Positions 42,272 through 52,129 of a stretch of DNA of 64,000 bases are shown here, one piece after another. Where the stretch lies: assembly GCA_028690665.1 (NCBI GenBank), contig JAQVAV010000001.1, positions 363,584 to 427,583 of the forward strand, read 5' to 3'. The position numbers and the translations under genes were made by a program. The notes below the pieces were generated by a model, which was not told the DNA's origin, did not search any database, and saw only the letters and a program-made list of their open reading frames with translations. This DNA is from Paludibacter sp. GTDB taxonomy: Bacteria; Bacteroidota; Bacteroidia; Bacteroidales; Paludibacteraceae. Position 1 is the stretch's first letter. The number at the start of each line of letters is the position of its first letter.

Positions 42272-44047
42272 ATGAAAATCACTTATCCTAAAATTGGTAT
42301 CCGTCCAATTATAGACGGGAGACGCGGAGGTATTCGTGAATCATTGGAAGAGACCACGATGAACCTTGCCAAAAGTGTTGCAAAACTTTATTCAGACACC
42401 CTGAAATATCCTGATGGAACCCCGGTACAGTGCATACTGGCCGATACTTGTATAGGCGGGGTAAAAGAAGCAGCGATATGTGCAGAAAAATTTGAAAAGG
42501 AAAGAGTCGGACTATCGTTATCAGTCACTCCATGCTGGTGTTACGGCTCTGAAACTATCGATATGAACCCCAACATACCTAAGGCAATATGGGGATTTAA
42601 TGGAACAGAACGTCCCGGAGCAGTTTATCTTGCGGCGGCTCTGGCGGCACACAACCAGAAAGGAATTCCCGCTTTTGGCATTTATGGCAAAGATGTACAG
42701 GATGCGGGAGACACCTCTCTCCCTGAAGATGTAAAAGAAAAACTACTCCGTTTTGCCCGCGCAGGATTAGCGGTAGCCCTAATGAAAGGAAAATCTTATT
42801 TAGCAATAGGATCCGTTTCCATGGGAATTGCCGGTTCTATTGTAAATCCGGATTTTTTACAGGAATATTTAGGAATTCGTGCGGAATTCGTAGATACATC
42901 AGAAATCTTACGCCGTATCCAATTGGAAATTTACGATAAAAATGAATATGAAAAAGCATTAGAGTGGACACGCACAAATTGCATGGCACACGAAGGCGAA
43001 GACTACAATCCTAATCATTTGAAACACAGTCGGGAGCAAAAAAACAAAGACTGGGAATTTGTAGTAAAGATGACACTAATAATGCGGGACTTAATGATTG
43101 GGAATCCCAAACTGGCAGAAATAGGGTTTGGAGAAGAATCTCTGGGACACAACGCTATTGCCGGAGGATTCCAGGGTCAACGCCAATGGACCGATTTTCT
43201 CCCCGATGGAGATTTCTCTGAAACAATACTAAATACATCGTTCGACTGGAATGGTATTCGTGAACCATTTACTTTTGCCACGGAAGATGATTTTTTAAAC
43301 GGAATCAGTATGCTATTTGGTCATCTACTGAGCAACACGGCCCAAATTTTTGCTGATGTTCGCACTTATTGGAGTCCGGAAGCAATTGAACGTGTAACAG
43401 GTTGGAAACCTGAGGGACTACTGCAAAATGGGGCAATTCATTTGATCAATTCAGGATCATGTACCCTTGATGGAACAGGACAGCAATCGGATCAATCCGG
43501 GAATCCTGCCATGAAACCACATTGGCAAATTACTGACGAAGAAGTAACTAAAATGCTCAAAGCAACAACATGGCATCCGGCTTCTCTTGAATATATGAGA
43601 GGAGGAGGTTTTTCTTCTCAATTTCTCACAAAAGCAGGTATGCCCGTTACAATGTGCAGACTAAATCTGGTGAAAGGATTAGGGCCGGTATTACAAATAG
43701 CAGAAGGTTGGACAGCAACTTTCCCGGATGAAGTTTTTGATATTATCAACAAACGCACGGACAAAACATGGCCATCAACTTTTTTCGTGCCAAGAATTAC
43801 GGAAAAAGGACGTTTCACCGATGTATATTCTGTAATGAATTACTGGGGAGCTAATCACGGGGCAATCAGTTATGGACATATCGGAGCAGACCTGATTACT
43901 TTAGCCGCAACGCTATCCATCCCTGTAAACATGCATAATGTCAATGAAAACAAAATTTTCCGTCCGGCTGCATGGTCAGCATTTGGATCCGACAACGAAG
44001 GCGCTGATTATCGTGCATGTAACAATTATGGGGCAATGTATAAATAG
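42272..44047 (+). CDS. fucI: L-fucose isomerase family protein
   Basis: 591 residues, the normal FucI length. Starts [19 protein letters not shown] like E. coli FucI; metal-ligand regions [29 protein letters not shown] and [16 protein letters not shown] are present. FucI interconverts L-fucose and L-fuculose and also accepts D-arabinose. 31 bp after the aldolase gene. No fuculokinase or fuculose-phosphate aldolase is found here, so the in vivo substrate may be another 6-deoxy or related sugar. Confidence 0.9.
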   Translation: MKITYPKIGIRPIIDGRRGGIRESLEETTMNLAKSVAKLYSDTLKYPDGTPVQCILADTCIGGVKEAAICAEKFEKERVGLSLSVTPCWCYGSETIDMNPNIPKAIWGFNGTERPGAVYLAAALAAHNQKGIPAFGIYGKDVQDAGDTSLPEDVKEKLLRFARAGLAVALMKGKSYLAIGSVSMGIAGSIVNPDFLQEYLGIRAEFVDTSEILRRIQLEIYDKNEYEKALEWTRTNCMAHEGEDYNPNHLKHSREQKNKDWEFVVKMTLIMRDLMIGNPKLAEIGFGEESLGHNAIAGGFQGQRQWTDFLPDGDFSETILNTSFDWNGIREPFTFATEDDFLNGISMLFGHLLSNTAQIFADVRTYWSPEAIERVTGWKPEGLLQNGAIHLINSGSCTLDGTGQQSDQSGNPAMKPHWQITDEEVTKMLKATTWHPASLEYMRGGGFSSQFLTKAGMPVTMCRLNLVKGLGPVLQIAEGWTATFPDEVFDIINKRTDKTWPSTFFVPRITEKGRFTDVYSVMNYWGANHGAISYGHIGADLITLAATLSIPVNMHNVNENKIFRPAAWSAFGSDNEGADYRACNNYGAMYK

Positions 44048-44081
44048 AATATAATTAAATCAATATAAAATAAATGTATTT

Positions 44082-47000
44082 ATGAAAAAGCACAAACTGA
44101 TTTTTTATATGTTAATTATAACTGCAAACTTAAACCTGGCTGCAGTTGCATTAGCACAAGATCAAAATGTTAATTCTTCGAACAAGACAACTTCTGTAAA
44201 AAATCATAATGTTACAGGTATAGTCACGGATATTAATGGAGAACCGATTATTGGAGTAAGCATCATCGAGACTGGGACAACAAATGGAACTATAACTAAT
44301 TATTCTGGAACATATTCTCTTACACTAACAAAGGATAATACTCATTTAAAATTTAGCTATATTGGTTATAATGATAAAATCATTGAAGTTAAGCCGAATG
44401 AAAGTTTAGTAAATGTGGTATTATCTGAACAATCTAAGCTATTAGATGAATTAGTAGTCGTTGGGTACGGCACTATGAAAAAGAGTGATCTAACTGGATC
44501 TGTTGCTTCAGTTGGTGGTGATATTATCGAAAAATCACAAGCTACACAAATTTCGCAAGCGTTACAGGGAGCAATGCCAGGAGTTATGGTCACTCGAACT
44601 AATAGTGCTCCAGGAGCAAGTTCGACGATCCGAATTAGAGGTATTACAACTATCGGAGAAAATGATCCTCTTGTTATTGTCGATGGAGTCCCCCTTTTAG
44701 GTATTAATGACATAAATCCAAATGATATTGAAAGTATTTCTGTACTTAAAGACGCAGCTTCTGCATCTATTTATGGAGCACGAGCTGCAGCAGGAGTTAT
44801 ATTGGTTACTACAAAAAGAGGAAAAACAGGTGGCGTAAACCTTCAATACAATGCAGAATTCGGAGTTGAGAAACCTACTGTTTTATCTGAGTATGTTGGG
44901 GCTCAAAGATACATGGAGATGGTAAACGAATTAAGATGGAATGATAATGGAAACATTTCCGGTTCTGAATATTTAGTGTACGAACCGGAAATTATTGAGA
45001 ACTACACTACTCTCCATAATGATAATCCAGACCGATACCCACTTACAAATTGGGTAGATCTTATTCTTAAAAAATATGCTCCAAAACAAAGTCATAATGT
45101 AAGTATAACTGCCGGTAATAAAACCCTTCAGAGCAAAATTTCCTTAGCATACGATAATGTAGATGGATTATATGCAGGAAAATCATATGAAAGGATAACA
45201 GCTCGTATAAACAACGATATAAATATCAACAAGCACTTATCGTCCTCGGTAGATTTTTTTATAAAAAGGTCAATGTATGATGATCCCAGCACTAATCCAA
45301 TAGGTGAAATGAGGCTGTTTCCTAGTATATATTCAGCAGTATGGTCAAATGGCCTTATTTCTGAAGGGAAAGGAGGGCAAAATCCTTATGCTCGGCTAAT
45401 GTATGGGGGGTATGACGAAACTACTTATAATCAGTTTGGAGGGAAGGCATCATTAACATATTCTCCAATACAAGAACTGAATTTTTCTGTTGTAGTATCT
45501 TCCTTGCTCAATAATAATAAAGAAAAGCAGGTTAGAAAGCAAATTCAGTATACATATTACGATGATCCTGACGTATATCTAGGCTTTATTAGTGGAGCTA
45601 CAAGCAATAGTCTTAAAGAATCTAGAACGGACAGCTATCGTTTAACAACCCAATTCATAGCAAATTATAAAAAAACATTCGAACATCACGATCTGAATAT
45701 CATGTCTGGCTTTGAAAGTTTTCAGGCTTACAATGAAAACATGTCAGCCTATAGCAACAATATGCAATTCTCTGATTTTCCATATCTGGATTTAGCAAAT
45801 ACTAATTATATCTCTGTTTCTGGAGATGCTTACGAAAGTGCATATAATTCTTATTTTGGCAGGATTGCGTATAGCTATAACAATAGATATCTGGCGCAAG
45901 TAAATGCAAGATATGATGGTTCTTCTCGTTTTGACAAGGATTTTCGTTGGGGATTTTTTCCTTCATTATCAGTGGGTTGGGTAATGTCAGAAGAATCATT
46001 TATGAAAGGGATAGATCCATTATCTTTTCTTAAACTGAGAGCATCATGGGGGAAGCTTGGAAATGAAAGAATCGGGAATTATCCTTATCAATCAACAATA
46101 GAGTTCAGTAATGCTTTGTTTTACTCAGGAGACAACGTGGTTTCTTCTCAAACGGCAAGACAAGTGGCGTATGCCATCAAAAATATTACTTGGGAAACAA
46201 CAGAATCTATTGACCTTGGAATTGATATAAATTTATTTGACAACAGACTTCAATTATCTGGCGATTACTACGATAAAAACACAGATAATATGTTATTGAG
46301 TTTGGAAATACCAGATTACATTGGATTTACAAATCCAGAACAAAATGCTGGAAAGATGAACACAAAGGGCTGGGAACTTGAGATAAAATGGCAAGACCAA
46401 ATTAGAGATTTTAAATATTCTGTATCTGCAAACCTTTCAGATTTTAGATCTGTAATGGTGGATTTAGGTGGAATTGAATTTCTTGGAGATCAAGTCAAAA
46501 TAAAGGGAAGTGAATATAACGAATGGTATGGATACAAAACGGATGGAATATTTCAAACACAGGAAGAAATAGACAATTATCCTACATTAAATACCAACGT
46601 TAAACCTGGAGATATAAAACTCCTTGATATTAGCGGTCCCGATGGAGTTCCTGATGGAGTTATTTCTGCAGACTATGACAGAACTTTACTTGGAGGATCT
46701 TTACCTAGATATATTTATGGTGGAAATGCGAATATAGGATATAAGAATCTTGATTTATCTTTTACTATCCAAGGAGTAGGAAAACAAAATTCACGTATGA
46801 CAGCAGTAATGGTACAACCTCTACGATCGGACTATGGAAACTTTCCTGCTTTTATTGACAATAACTATTGGAGTACTTACAACTCGATTGAAAAGAATAA
46901 TACAGTAAAATATCCAAGGTTGTCAGCAACAAGTTCTTCTAATAACTATTCCATGTCAGATTATTGGTTATTTAATGGAGCCTATTTTCGTATAAAAAAC

Positions 47001-47189
47001 ATAACATTGGGATATAATTTGCCTCATTCCTGGGTGGAGAATATCCAAATGAAAGATATAAGATTATATATCAGTGGGGTTGATCTCTTTTCAATTAATA
47101 ATTATCCTAAAGGTTGGGATCCTGAAATTTCAGATACAGGTTATCCTATTACGGCCTCTTTTATTTTTGGTATTTCCGTAAAATTTTAA
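44082..47189 (+). CDS. SusC/RagA-type TonB-dependent outer-membrane transporter
   Basis: 1035 residues. Signal peptide (to about 26), carboxypeptidase-regulatory-like domain (VTGIVTDINGEPIIGVSIIE), plug domain with LLDELVVVGYGTMKKSDLTG, TIRIRGITTIGENDPLVIVD and LKDAASASIYGARAAAGVIL, then a 22-strand barrel ending FIFGISVKF. SusC proteins import oligosaccharides across the outer membrane under a SusD lid, with TonB energy. The SusD partner starts 4 bp after the stop. The gene is markedly AT-rich compared with fucI. Confidence 0.95.
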   Translation: MKKHKLIFYMLIITANLNLAAVALAQDQNVNSSNKTTSVKNHNVTGIVTDINGEPIIGVSIIETGTTNGTITNYSGTYSLTLTKDNTHLKFSYIGYNDKIIEVKPNESLVNVVLSEQSKLLDELVVVGYGTMKKSDLTGSVASVGGDIIEKSQATQISQALQGAMPGVMVTRTNSAPGASSTIRIRGITTIGENDPLVIVDGVPLLGINDINPNDIESISVLKDAASASIYGARAAAGVILVTTKRGKTGGVNLQYNAEFGVEKPTVLSEYVGAQRYMEMVNELRWNDNGNISGSEYLVYEPEIIENYTTLHNDNPDRYPLTNWVDLILKKYAPKQSHNVSITAGNKTLQSKISLAYDNVDGLYAGKSYERITARINNDININKHLSSSVDFFIKRSMYDDPSTNPIGEMRLFPSIYSAVWSNGLISEGKGGQNPYARLMYGGYDETTYNQFGGKASLTYSPIQELNFSVVVSSLLNNNKEKQVRKQIQYTYYDDPDVYLGFISGATSNSLKESRTDSYRLTTQFIANYKKTFEHHDLNIMSGFESFQAYNENMSAYSNNMQFSDFPYLDLANTNYISVSGDAYESAYNSYFGRIAYSYNNRYLAQVNARYDGSSRFDKDFRWGFFPSLSVGWVMSEESFMKGIDPLSFLKLRASWGKLGNERIGNYPYQSTIEFSNALFYSGDNVVSSQTARQVAYAIKNITWETTESIDLGIDINLFDNRLQLSGDYYDKNTDNMLLSLEIPDYIGFTNPEQNAGKMNTKGWELEIKWQDQIRDFKYSVSANLSDFRSVMVDLGGIEFLGDQVKIKGSEYNEWYGYKTDGIFQTQEEIDNYPTLNTNVKPGDIKLLDISGPDGVPDGVISADYDRTLLGGSLPRYIYGGNANIGYKNLDLSFTIQGVGKQNSRMTAVMVQPLRSDYGNFPAFIDNNYWSTYNSIEKNNTVKYPRLSATSSSNNYSMSDYWLFNGAYFRIKNITLGYNLPHSWVENIQMKDIRLYISGVDLFSINNYPKGWDPEISDTGYPITASFIFGISVKF

Positions 47190-47193
47190 TATT

Positions 47194-48936
47194 ATGAATA
47201 AGAATATATATTTATTTATACTGACAGTAGCATTTCTTTTATGTACAGCCTGTGCAGATCTTGATTTAAATCCTCTTTCCGAAGCATCCAGTGAAAATTG
47301 GTATTCCAATGAAGAACAGATTGAAATGTCTGTTAAAAGCTTATACTATATTAATTTTTGGAGAACAGATCAAGATCAATGGACTGATGATTGGATGGAT
47401 AGGTTTACTCTTAACGATATTACCGGTGCTACTATAAACAGTGAATTCTCATATGGGACCAATACTTGGTCAATGGCATATCAAGCAATTGCAACAGCAA
47501 ACACTCTGATTTCAAAAATGGACAATTTAGATGGCGTAATATTAAAAGATAAATTGGATAGATACAAAGGAGAAGCTCACTTTGTTAGAGCATATGAATA
47601 TTCCACTCTAATTTCTCATTATGGAGATGTTGTCTATTATGAAAACACTCCAGATATTGATGAAGCTTATACTTTGTCTAGAACAAATAAAGATACAATA
47701 TTGCAACAAATTTATAAGGATTTTGATTATGCTGCATCGGTTTTAGAACCATCTTATAATGAATCGGGTTCAAGTAGGGCAACGAAGGGAGCTGCCTTAG
47801 CGTTGAAGGCAAGGATTGCATTATATATGGGAGATTATAAGACTGCAAGAGATGCCGCAAAATCATGTATGGATTTAAATATTTATCAATTAAATTCAGA
47901 TTTCGAAAAGCTATTCTTGACAAAAAATGCGGGTGAATCAATTTTTTTAATACCTCGTTCTGTTGCATTAGGTATATATCTAAAAAACTCAACTAACCTT
48001 GTGGAACTTCTCTCCGGTGAAAGATTCCAGCCTCTGTCCGTTCAACACTATCTTCCGAGAAACAGAAGTGGATTCGTTCAAAATATTCCTTCATGGGATT
48101 TGTTCTGTTCTTTCTTATGTACAGATGGATTACCAATTGATGAATCCCCATTATTTAATCCCCGAAAACCCTTCGACAACAGAGACCCTCGATGCAAAGC
48201 AACTATTGTAGAATTTGGAAGTACATTTTTAAGTGTTGTATACCAGCCTCATCCAGATTCCCTTAAGGTTTATAATTACATAACTGGAGGAAAAGTAAAA
48301 AATAATGATTGTCTCACAAACTCTGAGTATGCCGCATTTAATGGATTGTGCTGGAAGAAAGAAATAGACGAAACATGGGCAGACGACCTTATGGCAGATC
48401 CTGACAAGGTCATTGTTCGTTATGCAGATGTTCTTTTAATGTATGCTGAGGCAAAAATCGAATTAGGGGAACTTGATGAATCTATGTTAAATGCAATAAA
48501 TATGGTGAGAGCAAGAGCGTATAAAGTAGATGTATCACAAACATCGTTATACCCAGCCGTGGCAATGACAAGTCAGGATGAACTTCGTAAAACACTCCGT
48601 ATTGAACGGCGAATGGAATTTGCAAATGAAGGACTCAGATACATGGATATCATTCGGTGGAGATTGGCAGAGAAAGTATTGAATAAAAATAATTACGGTA
48701 TTTTATATCCTATCTCAGATTTACGCAGTAACGTAATTAATCAAGGATTATGGTTCTTCCCTGCTACACCTGACATCGATGACGATGGTGTTCCTAACTT
48801 CGATCCAATGTATGAACAAGGTCTTATTAGACTAATCACTACAAGAAAATTTGATTCATCACGACAATATTTATGGCCAATCCCATCAAAAGAAATAAAA
48901 ATCAATCCTAATTTGAAGCAAAATCCAAATTATTAA
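47194..48936 (+). CDS. SusD/RagB-type glycan-binding lipoprotein
   Basis: 580 residues, lipoprotein signal (LLCTAC, about residue 18). SusD family features: SSENWYSNEEQIEMSVKSLY near the start, AMAYQAIATANTLI-type helical TPR region (MAYQAIATANTLISKMDNLD, KGEAHFVRAYEYSTLISHYG), DTILQQIYKDFDYAASVL, and the C-terminal RIERRMEFANEGLRYMDIIR with final WPIPSKEIKINPNLKQNP. It binds the glycan at the surface and closes over SusC. Confidence 0.95.
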   Translation: MNKNIYLFILTVAFLLCTACADLDLNPLSEASSENWYSNEEQIEMSVKSLYYINFWRTDQDQWTDDWMDRFTLNDITGATINSEFSYGTNTWSMAYQAIATANTLISKMDNLDGVILKDKLDRYKGEAHFVRAYEYSTLISHYGDVVYYENTPDIDEAYTLSRTNKDTILQQIYKDFDYAASVLEPSYNESGSSRATKGAALALKARIALYMGDYKTARDAAKSCMDLNIYQLNSDFEKLFLTKNAGESIFLIPRSVALGIYLKNSTNLVELLSGERFQPLSVQHYLPRNRSGFVQNIPSWDLFCSFLCTDGLPIDESPLFNPRKPFDNRDPRCKATIVEFGSTFLSVVYQPHPDSLKVYNYITGGKVKNNDCLTNSEYAAFNGLCWKKEIDETWADDLMADPDKVIVRYADVLLMYAEAKIELGELDESMLNAINMVRARAYKVDVSQTSLYPAVAMTSQDELRKTLRIERRMEFANEGLRYMDIIRWRLAEKVLNKNNYGILYPISDLRSNVINQGLWFFPATPDIDDDGVPNFDPMYEQGLIRLITTRKFDSSRQYLWPIPSKEIKINPNLKQNPNY

Positions 48937-48955
48937 AAAGTCAAAAAAAGTAATC

Positions 48956-50314
48956 ATGCTCAAAGAAAATAAATATGATATAATCGTTTGTGGAGGAGGT
49001 CCTTCCGGTGTTGCCGCAGCTATAGCCGCGGCACGTAGAGGAGCAAAAACATTATTAATTGAACGTTATGGATTCTGTGGAGGAATGTCAACTTCTGCTC
49101 TTGTAAATCCATGGTCAGGACAAGAATATGTTGATCCGGAAACAAATAAACGAGGTTCTTTAATAGAAGGTGTTTTCAAGGAGGTTGTATTAAAAATGCA
49201 TACAAACGGAGGATTTGGAACATCACTTGCTCCTTCTGCTTTTGATGAAGAACTACTTAAATATATATACGATACCCTATTGTCCGATGCCGGAGTTCAT
49301 GTTCGTTATCACAGCTATGTCCAATCTGTCCAAAAAGAAGGAGATCGGATTGCTTCAATCGGCATTGCTTCAAAGGAAGGTATTGAAGTGTTTTGTGCTC
49401 AGAATTTTATTGATTGTACAGGAGATGCTGATGTTGCTGCAATGGCAGGTGTACCATTTGAAGTAGGACGCCAAGAGGATGGACTTACTCAAGCAATGAC
49501 TGTAAGCTTCAGAATGGGGAATGTGGATAAAGAGGATATGATAGCTACAGGAAATTTCAGAGCCGCCAGAGCTTTGGTTGAACCGTATTTTCAAAAAGCT
49601 TTATCTAAAGGGGAGTTGCACTATCCTTACCGAAATTTTATTCACTTCTATGATTATCCCAGGCCCAATATTCTTCATTTTAACATGACTAGAATTACAG
49701 AAGTTTCTGGACTTTCAGCTATAGATCTTACAAAAGCTGAAATAGAAGGACGGAGGCAGGCATTTCTTATTGGTAACTGGCTAATAAAATCGACACCTTG
49801 GTTTAAAAATGCTTATATTGAAAAAATTGCTTGTCAGGTAGGAGTAAGAGAAACAAGGCATATAAAAGGTCTATATACTATTACAAGTGAAGATATAATT
49901 AAAGGACAAAAATTTACAGATGGGATTGCCCGTTCAAGATATTTTATTGATATACATAATCCCACAGGTGCAATAGACATACAGCAAATTCCAGGAGAAA
50001 AAGGAGCAGTAAAACCAAATTTTGGTCCTCCACCAGGAGATTATTATGAAATTCCGTTCAGAAGTCTGTTAAACAATGTGTGTCCAAATGTAATAGTTCC
50101 ATGCAGGGCTTTATCTGCAACCCACGAAGCAGCAGCAGCAATAAGAGTTATGGCTACAATGCATGCTATTGGAGAAGCTGCAGGAATTGCAGTAGCGGAG
50201 TCAGTAAGACAAAATACAGATGTATTATCTATCTCTGGAGAATGGGTTCGGAAACAGATTCCATATCTATCAAAAAGCCCGGATTTGGATAAAATCTGGA
50301 ATAGTAATGCTTAA
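48956..50314 (+). CDS. FAD-dependent oxidoreductase (FAD_oxidored family)
   Basis: 452 residues, no signal peptide. FAD-binding motif DIIVCGGGPSGVAAAIAAAR then ERYGFCGGMSTSALVNPW, and the second FAD block NFIDCTGDADVAAMAGVPFE; the C-terminal part has RSLLNNVCPNVIVPCRALSA and EAAAAIRVMATMHAIGEAAG. Such enzymes occur in many polysaccharide loci and are thought to oxidise sugars or to modify glycan products, substrate unknown. It continues the SusCD transcript (19-bp gap). Confidence 0.85.
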   Translation: MLKENKYDIIVCGGGPSGVAAAIAAARRGAKTLLIERYGFCGGMSTSALVNPWSGQEYVDPETNKRGSLIEGVFKEVVLKMHTNGGFGTSLAPSAFDEELLKYIYDTLLSDAGVHVRYHSYVQSVQKEGDRIASIGIASKEGIEVFCAQNFIDCTGDADVAAMAGVPFEVGRQEDGLTQAMTVSFRMGNVDKEDMIATGNFRAARALVEPYFQKALSKGELHYPYRNFIHFYDYPRPNILHFNMTRITEVSGLSAIDLTKAEIEGRRQAFLIGNWLIKSTPWFKNAYIEKIACQVGVRETRHIKGLYTITSEDIIKGQKFTDGIARSRYFIDIHNPTGAIDIQQIPGEKGAVKPNFGPPPGDYYEIPFRSLLNNVCPNVIVPCRALSATHEAAAAIRVMATMHAIGEAAGIAVAESVRQNTDVLSISGEWVRKQIPYLSKSPDLDKIWNSNA

Positions 50315-50330
50315 AAAACCATTAAATCAG

Positions 50331-52085
50331 ATGAAATTTATTAGAACAGTTACTTATTTATTGACAATAACCATCTTACCATTATTGCTGGTGTATTGTA
50401 GCACTACAAATGCTCCAATTACAGAAGATGAAGACGAAACGTCAGACAAAATTTTTGAACCTACAATTGTCGGAGTTCCACCTGTAAATCCATATAATGG
50501 TCTATTTCTTTGTCGCGACGGAGAAATTAGGCATTATTCGGACTCTGGTTTTCTATACAGTAGAAATGATGGTCTGACATGGAGATATCGGAGTTTTTCA
50601 GATAATGTGGGTGAAACTTACACTGGAAAACGTCCTTTAGCAATGAATTATAAAACGGGAACGTGTTTACGTATGACAAGTGGCAATGGGACAAGAGTAC
50701 AACGTTCTGTAGATAGTGTTGAAGGTAAGTATGTGAGTACATTAATTAGTGATATAAATGTAAGTATGATTCGTCCGGCATATTTTCTACCCTCAGGAAA
50801 AGCCGTGCTATTTGCCGGACAAACGACGCAACGTCCATATCAGATTGCCATATTCCGTTCTGTTGATGATGGAATTACATGGACCACAACTGTTCTTCCA
50901 CACGGACCTGCATTTGAAGTTACTCCTCCTCACTTAGGTACCAGATGGCAAAATTGGTGTTTGGAACCTACTATCGTAGAATTGAATGATGGAAGAGTAT
51001 GGCTACTAGCAAGAACCTCTCAGGATGAACATTATGAATGTTTCTCTAATGATGCCGGAGTAACATGGTCTGAGTGGCAACCATCAAGATTTTACGGAAC
51101 GTTAACCATGCCAACATTATTACGATTGGAAGATGGACGAATCGTTTTATTTTGGTCAAACTCTACTCCTCTCCCCGAAATTGATCTTGCCAATGCTTCC
51201 GTTTCTGAATCGGTTAAAGAAGGACTCTTTGAAGATGTGTTTACAAACCGGGATGTTTATCATGCTGCTATTTCTGAAGACGATGGTAATACGTGGATTG
51301 GATTTCGGGAAGTAAGACTAAATCCTTATCGTAATGCAAGTAATTATGGAGATATGGCTACCGCCGATTTTAGTGTTCATCAGGGACAAGCTTTGGAACT
51401 TCCCGATAACAAAATTCTTGTAGCTCACGGACAAGACGAAAAAATAAGAGCTTTGGTCATTTTTGATGTTGACTGGCTTTACGAAACCCGAAGAAAATCA
51501 TCTTTTGAAAATGATTTAGATGATTGGTCAACATTTAAATATATAAAAGGTATTGTTGGTCACTGTACCTATAATAGGGTGGATGGAGCAAAATTAATTT
51601 CTCACCCGGATAAATCTAATGCTCAGGTATTGCAAATTCAACATTCAATTGATAATAATTTAGTCTTTGATAAAGATGGAGCTGTTTGGAATTTTCCTGC
51701 TGCAATAGATGGAATATTTACCACCCGTATTAAACTTATTCCCGGAGGTGGAGGAGCACAAATATGTTTAATTGATCGTTGGTTCAATCCAACTGACCCT
51801 GTCGTCGCTGATTATGCCATGTATGTACTGAAGATACCGGGAGATGGGAATTTAGGGAACAATATTACTCTGACTCCGGGGCAATGGTATGATTTAACTT
51901 TTAGTTGGAACAACTCCCAATCTTCTGATTGTAAATTATCAATTGATGGAACACTTGTCGATCTAAAACTCCCTAATATCCGCCCGAGCATAAACGGAAT
52001 TTCATATGTCCATTTTCAGGCATTATCTGAAAATGAAGACCTCAAAGGATTTCTTATTGAGTCGGTTGAAGGTGGTAAAAAATAA
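50331..52085 (+). CDS. Asp-box (BNR) sialidase-superfamily lipoprotein, copy 1
   Basis: 584 residues. Lipoprotein signal (LPLLLVYC at about residue 22). Beta-propeller with Asp boxes SRNDGLTW, SVDDGITW, SNDAGVTW and SEDDGNTW, and a C-terminal concanavalin/LamG-like domain (SSFENDLDDWSTF onward, about 380-584). The canonical sialidase F/YRIP motif is not evident, so it may be another exo-glycosidase or glycan lyase of this fold. Start at 50331 is chosen because the upstream ATG would lie in the preceding gene. From 50765 to 52109 the DNA appears identical to copy 2. Confidence 0.8.
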   Translation: MKFIRTVTYLLTITILPLLLVYCSTTNAPITEDEDETSDKIFEPTIVGVPPVNPYNGLFLCRDGEIRHYSDSGFLYSRNDGLTWRYRSFSDNVGETYTGKRPLAMNYKTGTCLRMTSGNGTRVQRSVDSVEGKYVSTLISDINVSMIRPAYFLPSGKAVLFAGQTTQRPYQIAIFRSVDDGITWTTTVLPHGPAFEVTPPHLGTRWQNWCLEPTIVELNDGRVWLLARTSQDEHYECFSNDAGVTWSEWQPSRFYGTLTMPTLLRLEDGRIVLFWSNSTPLPEIDLANASVSESVKEGLFEDVFTNRDVYHAAISEDDGNTWIGFREVRLNPYRNASNYGDMATADFSVHQGQALELPDNKILVAHGQDEKIRALVIFDVDWLYETRRKSSFENDLDDWSTFKYIKGIVGHCTYNRVDGAKLISHPDKSNAQVLQIQHSIDNNLVFDKDGAVWNFPAAIDGIFTTRIKLIPGGGGAQICLIDRWFNPTDPVVADYAMYVLKIPGDGNLGNNITLTPGQWYDLTFSWNNSQSSDCKLSIDGTLVDLKLPNIRPSINGISYVHFQALSENEDLKGFLIESVEGGKK

Positions 52086-52109
52086 TTTATATAATCACTA
52101 AAAATTAAA
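50765..52109 (+). repeat. 1345-bp direct repeat, left copy
   Basis: Appears identical to 52564-53908 (offset 1799 bp), beginning at TATGATTCGTCCGGC inside the propeller and ending 24 bp after the stop codon (AAAAATTAAA). The N-terminal 430 bp of the two genes are diverged. Confidence 0.9.
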
Positions 52110-52129
52110 TTACATTGAAAATTTTATAT